Origin: Teichococcus vastitatis | GTDB taxonomy: Bacteria > Pseudomonadota > Alphaproteobacteria > Acetobacterales > Acetobacteraceae | Reading direction: 5' to 3' | Length of the DNA: 40,956 nucleotides | Assembly: GCF_003604215.1 (NCBI RefSeq) | Contig: NZ_QXGS01000024.1 | Coordinates: forward strand, 1 to 40,956 | Shown here: positions 9,452 to 18,681 of the stretch, one piece after another | Numbering within the stretch: the first letter of the stretch is position 1 | Layout of the letters: every line of letters begins with the position of its first letter | Notes under the pieces: model-generated | Database searches by the model: none | What the model was told of the DNA's origin: nothing | What the model saw: the letters and a program-made list of their open reading frames with translations, nothing else | Translations under genes and position numbers: made by a program

Positions 9452-10200
9452 CAGGGGCCGATCAGCTGCCCGCCATCCACCACGATGCTCTGCCCCGTCA
9501 CCCAGCGGGCACCGTGGGAGGCCAGGAACAGCACCACATCCGCCACCTCCTCGGGCTCGCCCAGGCGGCCGGCCGGGATCTGCGACCGCACCGATTCGTA
9601 GAGCGGCGAGCCTTCCAGCCGCCGCTGCTCCCAGGAGCCGCCGGGGAACTCGATGGAGCCGGGCGCCACCGCGTTCACCCGGATGCCCTTGGCGGCGTAC
9701 ATCTTGGCCTGGCTGCCGGTGTAGTGGTCGATGGCTGCCTTGATCGCGCCATAAGGGGCGCTGCGCGCGCTGGCCCGGAGCGCCGAGATCGAGGACAGGT
9801 TGACGATGGCGCCGCTGCCCGATTGCTCCAGGAATGGCAGGGCCGCGCGGGACGCGCGCACCGTGGCCATCATGTCCACGTTGAAGGATGCCGCCCAGCC
9901 CGCCTCGTCATCGGTGGAGCCGAAGCCGGACGCGTTGTTCACCAGCACGTCGATGCCGCCCAGCGCCGCCGCGGCGTTGGGGATGAAGGCGGCGATCTGT
10001 TCGGCATCCGCCAGGTCGCAGGGGGCGGCATGGGCCGTGGCGCCGAGCGCCGCGAGATCCTGACGCACCGCTTCCAGTCCGGCGGCGCCGCGGGCGCAGA
10101 CGGCCACGGCGGCGCCTTCCCGCGCGAAGCCGAGCGCGATGGCGCGCCCGATGCCCCGGCTGCCGCCCATCACCACCACACGCCTGCCCTTGTGCTGCAT
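9451..10200 (-). CDS. SDR family oxidoreductase
   Basis: 249 residues from ATG 10200, which follows a clear GGAGG site. It has the classical short-chain dehydrogenase layout: nucleotide-binding GGSRGIG (12-18), NNAS near 88-91, Ser near 137, catalytic Tyr150 and Lys154 (YGAIK), and the C-terminal WVTGQSIVVDGGQ block of FabG-like enzymes. It is a soluble NAD(P)-dependent ketone or alcohol oxidoreductase of unknown substrate. It forms an overlapping pair with tadA, which lies downstream. The 65-bp region to the right is shared with the divergent hydrolase gene at 10266. Confidence 0.92.
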   Translation of the reverse strand: MQHKGRRVVVMGGSRGIGRAIALGFAREGAAVAVCARGAAGLEAVRQDLAALGATAHAAPCDLADAEQIAAFIPNAAAALGGIDVLVNNASGFGSTDDEAGWAASFNVDMMATVRASRAALPFLEQSGSGAIVNLSSISALRASARSAPYGAIKAAIDHYTGSQAKMYAAKGIRVNAVAPGSIEFPGGSWEQRRLEGSPLYESVRSQIPAGRLGEPEEVADVVLFLASHGARWVTGQSIVVDGGQLIGP

Positions 10201-10265
10201 CCTCGCCTCCTGTCCATCCGGAAATGCATTGTGGTCGCCGCGCCGCAGGGCTAGCAACCGCAGCC

Positions 10266-11012
10266 ATGCGCAAGCTTCCCCTGATCGGCCTGACCCTGGA
10301 TGCGGAACAGCCCGGCGGCTACTCCAAGCTGCCCTGGTACGCCCTCCGCCAGAACTATTTCTCCAGTGTCGCGGAGGCGGGCGGCCTGCCGGTCGCGCTG
10401 CCGCACCAGCCCGAGCTGGCCGAGCCATATCTCGACCGCATCGACGGGCTGCTGGTCACCGGCGGCGCGTTCGACGTGGACCCTTCGCTGTATGGCGGCG
10501 GGCCGGCGCACCCGACAGTGGCGCTGAAGCAGGGCCGCACCGCCTTCGAGCTGGCGATGGTGCGCGGCGCCCTGGCCCGCGACATCCCGATCCTCGGCAT
10601 CTGCGGGGGTGAACAATTGCTGGCGGTGGCGCTGGGCGGCACGCTGATCCAGCACATCCCCGACAGCATCGCCGATGCGCTGGCGCATGAGCAGCCCAAC
10701 CCGCGCACGGAGCCGGGGCACGAGGTCGCCGTCACCGCCGGCACGTTGCTGGCCCGCATCGTCGGCGGCCCGCGCATGGCGGTGAACTCGGCACATCATC
10801 AGGCGGTGGAGCGGCCAGGGCCGGACGCCATCGTCAACGCCGTGGCGCCGGATGGCGTGGTCGAGGGCATCGAGAGCATCCGGCACCGCTTCGCCCTGGG
10901 CGTGCAGTGGCACCCCGAATACGCGGTGGACCGCGCCGACCGCCGCATCCTGGACGGTTTCGTGGCAGCGGCGCGGGGCGAGAACCTGGTGGCGCCGGAG
11001 CGGGCGTCGTGA
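10266..11012 (+). CDS. Class-I glutamine amidotransferase-like hydrolase (peptidase C26, PuuD-like)
   Basis: 248 residues. The catalytic triad of the C26 family is visible: nucleophile Cys113 in GICGGEQ, then His216 and Glu218 in GVQWHPEY. The start KLPLIGLTLD and the segment DRIDGLLVTGGAFDVDPSLY match gamma-glutamyl-gamma-aminobutyrate hydrolases, which release GABA in putrescine breakdown. No other putrescine genes are nearby, so the true substrate is open. The position usually held by Arg in GICRG is Gly. The stop overlaps the GTG start of rluB (GTGA), and rsmD follows, making a coupled three-gene unit. Confidence 0.88.
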   Translation: MRKLPLIGLTLDAEQPGGYSKLPWYALRQNYFSSVAEAGGLPVALPHQPELAEPYLDRIDGLLVTGGAFDVDPSLYGGGPAHPTVALKQGRTAFELAMVRGALARDIPILGICGGEQLLAVALGGTLIQHIPDSIADALAHEQPNPRTEPGHEVAVTAGTLLARIVGGPRMAVNSAHHQAVERPGPDAIVNAVAPDGVVEGIESIRHRFALGVQWHPEYAVDRADRRILDGFVAAARGENLVAPERAS

Positions 11013-12013
11013 GCGATCCGGTGGAGGAGAGCGAAGGCACGGCCGAGCGCGGCGAGCGCATCGCCAAGTGGCTGGCGCGGGCCGGCATCGCCAGCCGGCG
11101 CGACGCCGAGAAGCTGATCGCCGAGGGCGCCGTGGCGCTGAACGGCCGGGTGGTGGAAACCCCGGCCACCTTTGTGGGCCCCGAGGACCGCGTCACCGTC
11201 AACAAGAAGCCGGTCGGCGCGCCGGAGCGGACGCGGCTGTTCCGCTACCACAAGCCGCCCGGCCTGGTGACCACCCACAAGGATCCGGAACAGCGCCGCA
11301 CCGTGTTCGACGAGCTGCCGGAGGGGCTGCCGCGCCTCGTCTCGGTGGGCCGGCTCGACCTCAACTCCGAAGGTCTGCTGCTGCTGACCAATGACGGCGC
11401 GCTGAGCCGCAAGCTGGAGCTGCCGGACAATGAATGGGTGCGCCGCTACCGCGCCCGCGTGCATGGCCGCGTCGACGAGCGCGCCCTGGCCGAGCTGGCG
11501 CGCGGCGTCACGGTGGAGGGTGTCGCCTATGGCCCGATCGAGGCGGGGCTGGATTCACGCCAGGGCACCAATGCCTGGCTCACCGTGTCGCTCACCGAGG
11601 GCAAGAACCGCGAGGTGCGCCGCGTGCTGCAGCATCTCGGCCTGACGGTGACGCGGCTGATCCGCGTCGCCTACGGCCCCTTCACCCTGGGCACCCTGCC
11701 GCGCGGCGCGGTGGAGGAGGTGAACGCCAAGTTCATGCGCGAGCAGCTCGGCCTCGATGCGCCACCGCGCATCCTGCGCGGGGTGGAGCGCGCCGCCGAG
11801 GCCGCCCGGGTCACCGCCGCGGACGAGGCGCGCGCCGCCGCCAAGCCGGAGGCGGTGCAGCGCAGCCGCCCGGCCAAGCCGCCGCGCGCGCGCAACGCCA
11901 CCGAGAAGCTGCGCCGCCCCTGGGGGGCCGTGGCGCAGGGGCCGGATGCCGACCAGCCGGAAGGGCCGAGCCGCGACCGGGGCCGCCGGCGCGGACCGCG
12001 CAAGCCCGGCTGA
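11009..12013 (+). CDS. rluB: 23S rRNA pseudouridine synthase (RluB-type)
   Basis: 334 residues starting at GTG 11009, which overlaps the previous stop as GTGA. An S4 RNA-binding domain (about 15-60) precedes an RsuA/RluB catalytic domain; the catalytic aspartate is D117 in GRLDLNSEGLLLLTNDG, and the EGKNREVRR motif follows. It isomerises a uridine in 23S rRNA helix 89 (U2605 in E. coli, by family). The last 90 residues are rich in Ala, Arg and Pro and likely disordered, a common addition in alphaproteobacteria. RluB rather than RluE/F is chosen because of the S4 domain and the YHKPPGLVTT motif. It is followed by rsmD with a 1-base overlap. Confidence 0.92.
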   Translation: MSDPVEESEGTAERGERIAKWLARAGIASRRDAEKLIAEGAVALNGRVVETPATFVGPEDRVTVNKKPVGAPERTRLFRYHKPPGLVTTHKDPEQRRTVFDELPEGLPRLVSVGRLDLNSEGLLLLTNDGALSRKLELPDNEWVRRYRARVHGRVDERALAELARGVTVEGVAYGPIEAGLDSRQGTNAWLTVSLTEGKNREVRRVLQHLGLTVTRLIRVAYGPFTLGTLPRGAVEEVNAKFMREQLGLDAPPRILRGVERAAEAARVTAADEARAAAKPEAVQRSRPAKPPRARNATEKLRRPWGAVAQGPDADQPEGPSRDRGRRRGPRKPG

Positions 12014-12567
12014 TGCGCATCATTGCCGGCCGCAACCGGGGCCGGACGCTGGAAGCCCCGCCCGGCGCCGCCACCCGCCCCACCGCCGACCGCGTGCGCC
12101 AGGCGCTGTTCGACATGCTGTGGCATGCCCCCTGGGCCGGGCGGGGCATGATCGAGGAGGCCCGGGTGCTGGATGCCTTTGCCGGCACCGGCGCGCTGGG
12201 GCTGGAGGCCCTGTCGCGTGGGGCCGCCAGCGCGTATTTCATGGAGCGCGACCGCGTCGCCCTGGGCGTGCTGCGCGCCAACATCACCGCCTGCCGCGAA
12301 ACCGAGCGTGCCCAGATCCTGCCCGGCGACGCCACGCGGCCGCCGCGGGCCGCCGCTGCCTGCGGGCTGGTGTTCCTGGACCCGCCCTATGCGCAGGAGC
12401 TGGTGCCCAAGGCGGTGGCGGCGCTCACCGCCGCCGGCTGGATCGCGCCCGGCGCGCTGATCTGCGCCGAGCTGGGCGTGGCCGAGACGCTGGAGCTTCC
12501 GGGTGCCGAGGTGCTGGCGGAGCGGGCGCACGGCGCCGCGCGGGTGATCTGCCTTCGCGCCCCATAG
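12013..12567 (+). CDS. rsmD: 16S rRNA (guanine966-N2)-methyltransferase RsmD
   Basis: 184 residues. The start MRIIAGRNRGR, the segment TRPTADRVRQALFDML, the SAM-binding DAFAGTGALGLEALSRGA (about 54-71) and the catalytic DPPY (123-126) are diagnostic of RsmD, which methylates G966 of 16S rRNA in the assembled 30S subunit. The ATG overlaps the rluB stop (TGATG), so translation is coupled. The end of the gene is followed by an inverted repeat at 12573-12604 and then by the convergent PLD gene. Confidence 0.96.
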   Translation: MRIIAGRNRGRTLEAPPGAATRPTADRVRQALFDMLWHAPWAGRGMIEEARVLDAFAGTGALGLEALSRGAASAYFMERDRVALGVLRANITACRETERAQILPGDATRPPRAAAACGLVFLDPPYAQELVPKAVAALTAAGWIAPGALICAELGVAETLELPGAEVLAERAHGAARVICLRAP

Positions 12568-12572
12568 GAGAA

Positions 12573-12604
12573 CGGGCCGGAGACGCGGCGCTGCCCCCGG
12601 CCCG
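12573..12604. terminator. Inverted repeat between rsmD and the PLD gene
   Basis: CGGGCCGG (12573-12580) and CCGGCCCG (12597-12604) form a perfect 8-bp stem with a 16-base loop. It sits between two convergent gene ends (12567 and 12634) and lacks a T-run. It probably acts as a bidirectional terminator. Confidence 0.4.
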
Positions 12605-12633
12605 GACCACCCGGCGCGGAGTACGGGCGTGAA

Positions 12634-14115
12634 CTACCCGGCGACCACCGAGCGGAACTGCCGCCACAGGCTGGTGGGGCGTTCCGGGTCCACCAGGTCG
12701 GTTTCCGCGATCGCCTCCTCACCGGCGGTCAGCTCGCGCATCGGCAGCGGCGCCAGCTTCTTCGGCCCCGTGTTCAGCGCCTCGATGGCGCCGATCAGCG
12801 AGCCGCCGGCGGCGGTGATGGCGGCCGTGACCTCGGCGGCGTCGCGGCCGAGATGCTCGGCCAGCAGGTCGTCGCGGCGGGCGGTGATCAGGGCGCGAAC
12901 CGCCGCCGGATCATCCGCCGCCGCCGCCTCGATCGCCAGGTCGCACTCGGTGTCGTAGCCCATCGAACGGTTGTTCAAATTGGCCGAGCCGATCTTCAGC
13001 AGCGCGTCGTCCACCACCATCACCTTGGCATGGACGTAGATCGGCTGCTCGGCCTCGTTCACCGGGTGGAAAATGCGGAAGCGGTCGTACCGGTCCGCCC
13101 GGCGCACCAGATTGACCAAGCGGAGGCGCGCCGAGTCCATGGCCTTGGCTTCCAGCCAGCCATCCGCCGTGTCGGGGTTGACGATCACCACTTCCGGCCC
13201 GTCCGGCTCCTGCAGGCGGGCGGCGATCGCCTCGGCGACCTTGCGGGACGCGAAATACTGGCTCTCGATGTAGAGCGTGCGGCGCGCGGCCTCGATGGCG
13301 CGAAAGGTCAGCGCCTCGATCTCGCTGACCTGCGGCACCTCGTCATATTGTGCCAGGGTGCGGGCGATGCCCACGGGGATGTCCCGGAACTCGGCTTCCA
13401 GGCCCTCGGGCCAGGGTGTCTCGGCGGGCACCGGGGGGTGGCCCAGGGTTTCGCCGGTGGCGCGATGCCAGCGGCGGCGCGCCACCTCGCCCAGCGCGCG
13501 CGCCAGTGGGCCGCTGGCGCAGGTGGTGACGTCGTGCCAGGGGCCGAGCCGCTTGCCACCCGGCGAGTGCCGCGCCGGCGCGTCGGGGCCGTGGTCGCGG
13601 GTGTCCCAGCGGCCCATGGTGATGTCGATGCCGCCGCAGAAGGCCAGGGCGTCATCGATCACCATCAGCTTCATGTGGTGCGCGGCGGCGGCCGGGTGAG
13701 CGCCGTCAAGCCGCAACTGGATCTGCTTGCCGCCCATCCAGTTCAGCAGAAAGAAGGGCGTTTCGCCGCGCGACAGGGAGCGCAGCAGGCCGAGGTCCCA
13801 TTTCAGGATGCGCACCTCCAGCCCCGGCTTGCGGCGGGCCACCCAGTTGAGGAAGCGGCCGATGCGATTCGGGCCGTCCAGTGTCTGGCCCTGCGGCTCC
13901 AGCTCGATCCGGGCATCGAAATCCCAGCCGATCAGCGTCACCGCGTGCTGCGCCTGCAGGATGGCCGATTTGGCGGCGCGGAAATAATCCGCGGCATCCA
14001 CGATCACGGCCAGGCGGTCGGCGCGCGCGAGTTTCCAGCAGGTATGGCCAGGCTGCAGCAGGGTGTCCGGACGAGGGGAAGTGATCGGCTCCGGGTCGGA
14101 CTCGGGCTCGGGCAT
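12634..14115 (-). CDS. Phospholipase D-like protein (two HKD motifs)
   Basis: 493 residues. Two HKD catalytic motifs are seen: HHMKLMVIDD (146-155) and VHAKVMVVDD (about 362-371, followed by KIGSANLNNRSMG). Each has the required H-x-K-x4-D. There is no signal peptide or N-terminal membrane helix, unlike cardiolipin synthase ClsA, so it is closer to soluble PLD-type phosphodiesterases or transphosphatidylases acting on membrane phospholipid. A linker around 170-230 contains the DHGPDAPARH stretch found in PLD-like proteins of this type. The start MPEPESDPEP is acidic and probably disordered. Monocistronic by position. The identity of the fold is sure, the substrate is not. Confidence 0.9.
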   Translation of the reverse strand: MPEPESDPEPITSPRPDTLLQPGHTCWKLARADRLAVIVDAADYFRAAKSAILQAQHAVTLIGWDFDARIELEPQGQTLDGPNRIGRFLNWVARRKPGLEVRILKWDLGLLRSLSRGETPFFLLNWMGGKQIQLRLDGAHPAAAAHHMKLMVIDDALAFCGGIDITMGRWDTRDHGPDAPARHSPGGKRLGPWHDVTTCASGPLARALGEVARRRWHRATGETLGHPPVPAETPWPEGLEAEFRDIPVGIARTLAQYDEVPQVSEIEALTFRAIEAARRTLYIESQYFASRKVAEAIAARLQEPDGPEVVIVNPDTADGWLEAKAMDSARLRLVNLVRRADRYDRFRIFHPVNEAEQPIYVHAKVMVVDDALLKIGSANLNNRSMGYDTECDLAIEAAAADDPAAVRALITARRDDLLAEHLGRDAAEVTAAITAAGGSLIGAIEALNTGPKKLAPLPMRELTAGEEAIAETDLVDPERPTSLWRQFRSVVAG

Positions 14116-14188
14116 TCGGCGGGCACTCTCTTTGCCGGACCAACATTGTGGTCGTGCTCAAGTTCCTCAACTCAACTCTTTTTGTGGC

Positions 14189-14875
14189 TCAGCACGCAAC
14201 GGCCTCGAAGGCGATCAAAATTGGCATGGCTTCGCCGCGCTTGAGCAGCCGTGCCGGCCGGTCTCCGCCGAAGTCGCGCGGGCGCCATTCGCGACAGGCC
14301 GCGACGCGCAGCCCGGCCCGCGCGAAGCCGTTCAGGTGGTCCGCGATGCCATGCGCCACCACCGGCATGCGCACCTCGCCCTCCTCATCCCGGAAATGCG
14401 CGCCGACGCCACCCAGGCTGAGATAGGGATGGATCTCCAGCACCAGCACGCGGCCGCCGGGGCGCAGCAGCCGGCGCGCCTCGGCCAGCGGCGTGACGGG
14501 ATCGGCCACATGCTCCAGCGTCAGGCTGAACAGCACGGCGTCGGCGGTGGCGTCCGGCAGCGGCACCGGATGCAGCATGTCCTGCTGCCACAGCCGCGCG
14601 GACGGAACGGCGGCGCGCGCCACCCCGAGCATGCCCGCCGACAGGTCGAAGCCGCTGAGCGGCCCGGCCCCGTGCCGGCGCAGCAGCCGCAGGTTGCCGC
14701 CGGTGCCGCAGCCGAACTCCACCACGGCCCGGCCGCGCAGGGTCGGTGCCAGGCTGTCGAGGGCGCGGCGGGCTGCGAACACCATGGGATTGTCGGTGCT
14801 GTCATAGCCCGGCGCCCAGCGGTCATAGGCCGCCTGGACAGGCAGGAAGACAACGGGCGTGGTACTATCGGCCAT
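14189..14875 (-). CDS. Class I SAM-dependent methyltransferase
   Basis: 228 residues. SAM-binding motif I is VVEFGCGTGGNLRLL (about 50-64); an acidic loop FDLSAGMLGVAR follows, then VLFSLTLEHVADPV and LLRPGGRVLVLEIHPYLSLG, the UbiE/Methyltransf_11 pattern. It is probably cytoplasmic and acts on a small molecule; the substrate is not evident. It lies downstream of a glycosyltransferase on the same strand, separated by a terminator-like hairpin at 14902-14919, so it is likely to have its own promoter. Confidence 0.88.
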   Translation of the reverse strand: MADSTTPVVFLPVQAAYDRWAPGYDSTDNPMVFAARRALDSLAPTLRGRAVVEFGCGTGGNLRLLRRHGAGPLSGFDLSAGMLGVARAAVPSARLWQQDMLHPVPLPDATADAVLFSLTLEHVADPVTPLAEARRLLRPGGRVLVLEIHPYLSLGGVGAHFRDEEGEVRMPVVAHGIADHLNGFARAGLRVAACREWRPRDFGGDRPARLLKRGEAMPILIAFEAVAC

Positions 14876-14901
14876 GGGTCGGTTCCCCTGTTCGAGGAAA
14901 C

Positions 14902-14919
14902 CGCCCCGTTTTCGGGGCG
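14902..14919 (-). terminator. Hairpin upstream of the methyltransferase gene
   Basis: CGCCCCG (14902-14908) and CGGGGCG (14913-14919) form a perfect 7-bp stem with a TTTT loop. Read on the minus strand, the second arm is followed by GTTTCC, a short U-containing tail. It ends the glycosyltransferase transcript (stop at 15014) or stands in the leader of the methyltransferase. The rest of 14876-15013 shows nothing clear. Confidence 0.45.
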
Positions 14920-15013
14920 AGTAGTGTACCGGGCGCGGGGACCCGTTCAGCTCCGCCAGAGCGCCGTGATTCTAGCCTGCCGCGAAGGCCATTTCAATGC
15001 GGAGCCTCCGGAG

Positions 15014-16387
15014 CTACTCGGCGGCCAGCGGTGCGGCCTCGGGCGGCGTGGCCGCCGGCCGGTCCAGCCGCACGCCGAGCCGGCCATACACCTCGGCCAG
15101 CTTCTTCTCATAGGCTTCGCTGCTGAACAGGGCGGCCCGCTTCGGCCCAGCCTCGGCCAGCTGCCCGCGAAGGTCGGCACCCGTGTCGAGAGCGCGGATC
15201 GCCTCCACCATGGCGCGCACGTCGTAGGGATCGACGGTGAGGGCGGCGTCACCCACCACCTCCGGCAGGGAGGAGGTGTTGGAGGTCATCACCGGCGTGC
15301 CGAGCTTCATCGCCTCCAGCGCCGGCAGGCCGAAGCCCTCGTACAGGGAAGGAAACAGTGCCGCCTTGGCGCCGCGGATCAGCGACACCAGCAGGCGGAA
15401 CGGCGCGTAGTCGAGCAGGATGATCTTGCGCCGCGTGCGCAGGATCGAGCCTTCCTGCACCTGGTAGCGGATGTGGTCGTCGAACAGGAGCTTCAGCTCC
15501 TCCTCGCTCTTCCAGGCCTGCTTGCCGACGATCACCAGCGGCAGCTCGGAGCCGGAGGCGAGAAACGCCTCGATCATGCGGCCGACATTCTTCTTCGGCT
15601 CGATGGCGCCGAAGAACAGGAAATAGCCCTTCCAGCCGAGGCCGAAGGAGCCGGCGATCTCGTCCCGCGCCTCGGCCAGCGGCTTGTCGGTGAATTTCCG
15701 CGGCAGCTCGACCGACTGGTAGGTGTTGGTGACCTTGTCGGGATCGGCGCCCAGCAGGTTGATGATGTCGCGCCGCGACGCCTCGCTGACCGTGACGATG
15801 TGGTCGGCCTTCTGCGCGATCAGCTTGTTCAGCCGGAAGTAGCGGCGCTTGTGGTCGAGGGTGGTGAAGGGCAGGCGCAGCGGCACCAGGTCATGCAGGC
15901 AGTAGATGTTCTTCACCCCCGGCATCTGCATGGCGATGGGGTAGGTCCAGTGCATGATCTGCGGCGGCTGCGGCATGCGCACCGTCAGGCGCGATTTGAA
16001 CCACTTGAAGTGGTTGGCCGCCTGGGTGAAGCCGTTCTCGACGTTCCACAGGTGGTCGAAATGCGGCATCCGGTTGTCGAAGGTGGTGGCCACCACGCGG
16101 CCGGTGATCGGCACCTGCGTCGCGTATTCGCCCAGATTGCCCAGCGTGGTGCGCCGCACATTGCGCATCCAGCGCAGTATCGTGCCGGGCTCGCCCACCC
16201 GGTTGTCGAAAAACGCGATCTCGCGGATCAGCGGGTTGCGGCTGGGGCTGGCGCGGGTGCCGTACAGCACGCCGACCTCGGCCCCCATCGCGCCGAGGCG
16301 AAAGCTGAGGTTGCGGGCATAGGTGGCCACCCCCGTGCCCTGGTCGAGAGCGAGGTTGTAGCCATCGAGGTAGATTCGCGGGCGCAT
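15014..16387 (-). CDS. GT4-family glycosyltransferase
   Basis: 457 residues. It begins [20 protein letters not shown], the acceptor-domain start common in mannosyl/rhamnosyl GT4 enzymes. The C-terminal domain has the E-x7-E motif EGFGLPALE, preceded by LFPSLY, and [15 protein letters not shown]. The signature [16 protein letters not shown] lies in the linker. It transfers a sugar from a nucleotide-sugar donor to a polysaccharide on the cytoplasmic side. It is divergent from the second glycosyltransferase (16497) and adjacent to capsule export genes, so capsule synthesis is inferred. The sugar cannot be told. The divergent region 16388-16496 holds no clear repeat. Confidence 0.9.
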   Translation of the reverse strand: MRPRIYLDGYNLALDQGTGVATYARNLSFRLGAMGAEVGVLYGTRASPSRNPLIREIAFFDNRVGEPGTILRWMRNVRRTTLGNLGEYATQVPITGRVVATTFDNRMPHFDHLWNVENGFTQAANHFKWFKSRLTVRMPQPPQIMHWTYPIAMQMPGVKNIYCLHDLVPLRLPFTTLDHKRRYFRLNKLIAQKADHIVTVSEASRRDIINLLGADPDKVTNTYQSVELPRKFTDKPLAEARDEIAGSFGLGWKGYFLFFGAIEPKKNVGRMIEAFLASGSELPLVIVGKQAWKSEEELKLLFDDHIRYQVQEGSILRTRRKIILLDYAPFRLLVSLIRGAKAALFPSLYEGFGLPALEAMKLGTPVMTSNTSSLPEVVGDAALTVDPYDVRAMVEAIRALDTGADLRGQLAEAGPKRAALFSSEAYEKKLAEVYGRLGVRLDRPAATPPEAAPLAAE

Positions 16388-16496
16388 GGGCGGAACCTAG
16401 CCGAGTGCGCCTGTTAGGCGAAGCGTATTCATCACGACCCCTTGACCGGAACCCCACGCTGTCGTGAAGGGTGACGGCGGATGCGGGGAGCGGGGC

Positions 16497-18638
16497 ATGG
16501 CCGACGAAGCGGGGCAGGATGCGGAAATGCTGCGGCGCGAGGCCGACGGGCTGCGCGACCGCGGCCACTGGCAGGCGGCGGCCGCCGCCTATGGCGCGTT
16601 CCTACGGCTGCGGCCCGACGATGCCGGCATGCAGGTGCAGCAGGCGCATTGCCTGAAGGAACTGGGCGAGGTGCGGCAGGCCCTGACGCTGTACCGCGCC
16701 GCCTGGCGCAGCCGCCCGCTGGATTCCGACATCCCGCTGCAGATCGGCCACGCCGAGAAGCTGCTGGGCCAGCGCGACCACGCTCGCGCGGCCTATGCCG
16801 CCGCCGTGGCGCTGGATCCCGGCGCCGTCGGACCCTGGGCCGAATGGATCGCCCTGGTGGCCGACCGTCCGGAACGCGCCGCGCCGCGCGCCGGCGGCAT
16901 CGTGCTCGACCTCACCGACCTGACCCAGTGGATCCGCCAGGGCTACCGCGCGCCGAGCGGCATTCAGCGGGTGCAGATCGGCATCGCCCAGGGCGCCCTG
17001 GCCGGGGCCGAGCCGCCGCGTCTCTGCGCCATGCGCCCCGGCGGCCTGCGCGACTTCCCCGCCGCCCTGTTTCACCGCCTCGTTCACCTGATGACCACCG
17101 GCACCGAGGCGGACGAGCCGGCCTGGCGGGAAGCCACCGGCCTGCTGGAAGCGCTGCTGGAGCGGCCGCCGGCGCTGCGCTTCGCGCCCGGCGCCGTGCT
17201 GGTGCCGCTGGGCGGCACCTGGGGCGTGCCCGGCCATCTCGGCACACTGCGTGCCGCGCGCCAGCGCGACGGGCTGCGGCACGTGCCGCTGGTGCATGAC
17301 TGCGTGCCGCTGCTGATGCCGGAATACTGCCAGGAGGGCACGGTGAGCGGTTATTCGCGCTGGTTCGCCAACCTCGCGCTGCATGCCGACGGCGTGCTCA
17401 CCGTGTCGCGCTCGACGCGCGACGACCTGCGGCGGCTACACGCGGCCCTGCTGCCCGAATTGCCGGTGCCGCGCGCGGCGGTGGTGCGCATGGACGCGGC
17501 GCCGGCCGCGCCGCCGCCGCGCCCGCCAGCCGACCACCCGCTGCTGCGCGGCGACGCCCCCTTCGTGCTGTTCGTTGCCACCATGGAGGGGCGCAAGGAC
17601 CACCGCATGGTGTTCAGCGCCTGGCTGACGCTGCTGCGCCGCCTCGGCGCCAGGCAGGTGCCGCTGCTGGCCTGCGTCGGCAAGCCGGGCTGGCGGGCCG
17701 AGCCGGCCCTGTCGCTGCTGGAGCATTCGCCGGAGCTGCGCGCCAAGGTGCGGCTGCTGCACGACGTGTCGGACCCGGTGCTGGCGGCGCTGTACCGGCG
17801 GAGCCTGTTCACCGTCTACAACAGCCTGCACGAGGGCTGGGGTCTGCCGGTCACGGAAAGCCTGGCCGCCGGCCGCGCCGTGGTGACGCCCGCGCATTCC
17901 GCGCTGGTGGAATCCGGCCAGGGCGGTGCCACCTTCTTCACCCCCGGCAACGAGCCGGAGCTGGTGGAGCTGCTCGGCCGCATGATCACCGACCCGGCCT
18001 TCCGTGAGGCCGAGCAGGCGCGCGCGGCGGCGGTGCCGCTGCGGCCCTGGAGCGTGGTGGCGGCGCAATTGCTGGCGGAGGCGGCCCGCCTCGCCGAACA
18101 GGAGAACGGCGTGCTGCCGCGCCTGCCGCTGGCACCCGCCATCCGGCATCCGGTGCGCCGCATGGCGGCCAGCCGGCCGAACCTCGGCATGGCGGTGGCC
18201 GAGGCGGTGCGCGAGGGCGATGGCTGGTATCCGCTGGAGGATGCGGGCGTCTGGACCCGTCCCGGCGATGCCACCCTGTTCCTGCCGCTCGATGCCGAAC
18301 ATGCCGGCCCGCTGCGGCTGGAGCTGGACCTGCTCGGCCCGGCGCAGCCGCAGATGGTGGAGCTGCATGTGATGCGGGAGGGCGCTCCGCCGGCGCTGCC
18401 GGTGCCGGTGCGGCTGGAGGCCGGTGCGCGCCTCGCCGTGGCGCTGGAGGTGCCGGCCGGCGGGGCCGAGGTGACGGTCGACCTGCATTGCGGCGAGGCC
18501 CGGCCGGACCCGTCGGGCCGCCCGGTCGGCGTCGGCCTGCTGGGCTTCGCCTTCGCGGCGGTGGAGCGGGAGGATGAGCGGCTGGCGCTGCTGGAGCTGC
18601 GGCACTTCCAGCACGCGCCGCCGCTGCCGGAGCATTGA
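16497..18638 (+). CDS. Three-part glycosyltransferase: TPR, GT4, C-terminal beta domain
   Basis: 713 residues from ATG 16497, which follows GGGGAGCGGGG; a GTG at 16464 lacks a ribosome-binding site. The first 115 residues are helical TPR-like repeats (LRDRGHWQAAAAAYGAFLRL, KELGEVRQALTLYRAAW). A GT4 glycosyltransferase follows (about 135-560) with VHDCVPLLMPEYC, FVATMEGRKDH and the EGWGLPVTESLAAGRAVV motif. The last 150 residues look like an all-beta, jelly-roll-like domain (GVWTRPGDATLFLPLDAEH, LGFAFAAVE). It probably extends a capsule or surface glycan, with the TPR and beta parts binding partners or the glycan. This three-domain layout is uncommon. Confidence 0.85.
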   Translation: MADEAGQDAEMLRREADGLRDRGHWQAAAAAYGAFLRLRPDDAGMQVQQAHCLKELGEVRQALTLYRAAWRSRPLDSDIPLQIGHAEKLLGQRDHARAAYAAAVALDPGAVGPWAEWIALVADRPERAAPRAGGIVLDLTDLTQWIRQGYRAPSGIQRVQIGIAQGALAGAEPPRLCAMRPGGLRDFPAALFHRLVHLMTTGTEADEPAWREATGLLEALLERPPALRFAPGAVLVPLGGTWGVPGHLGTLRAARQRDGLRHVPLVHDCVPLLMPEYCQEGTVSGYSRWFANLALHADGVLTVSRSTRDDLRRLHAALLPELPVPRAAVVRMDAAPAAPPPRPPADHPLLRGDAPFVLFVATMEGRKDHRMVFSAWLTLLRRLGARQVPLLACVGKPGWRAEPALSLLEHSPELRAKVRLLHDVSDPVLAALYRRSLFTVYNSLHEGWGLPVTESLAAGRAVVTPAHSALVESGQGGATFFTPGNEPELVELLGRMITDPAFREAEQARAAAVPLRPWSVVAAQLLAEAARLAEQENGVLPRLPLAPAIRHPVRRMAASRPNLGMAVAEAVREGDGWYPLEDAGVWTRPGDATLFLPLDAEHAGPLRLELDLLGPAQPQMVELHVMREGAPPALPVPVRLEAGARLAVALEVPAGGAEVTVDLHCGEARPDPSGRPVGVGLLGFAFAAVEREDERLALLELRHFQHAPPLPEH

Positions 18639-18647
18639 TCCGGCGAA

Positions 18648-18676
18648 GCGGGCGGGGAGCCGGGCTCCCCGCCCGC
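18648..18676. terminator. Strong bidirectional hairpin
   Basis: A perfect 13-bp stem, GCGGGCGGGGAGC (18648-18660) and GCTCCCCGCCCGC (18664-18676), with a CGG loop, fills the 43-bp gap between the glycosyltransferase (ends 18638, plus) and the KpsD-like gene (ends 18682, minus). It is the strongest hairpin seen in the window. It has no T-run, which is usual in high-GC genomes. Confidence 0.65.
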
Positions 18677-18681
18677 CCGGC

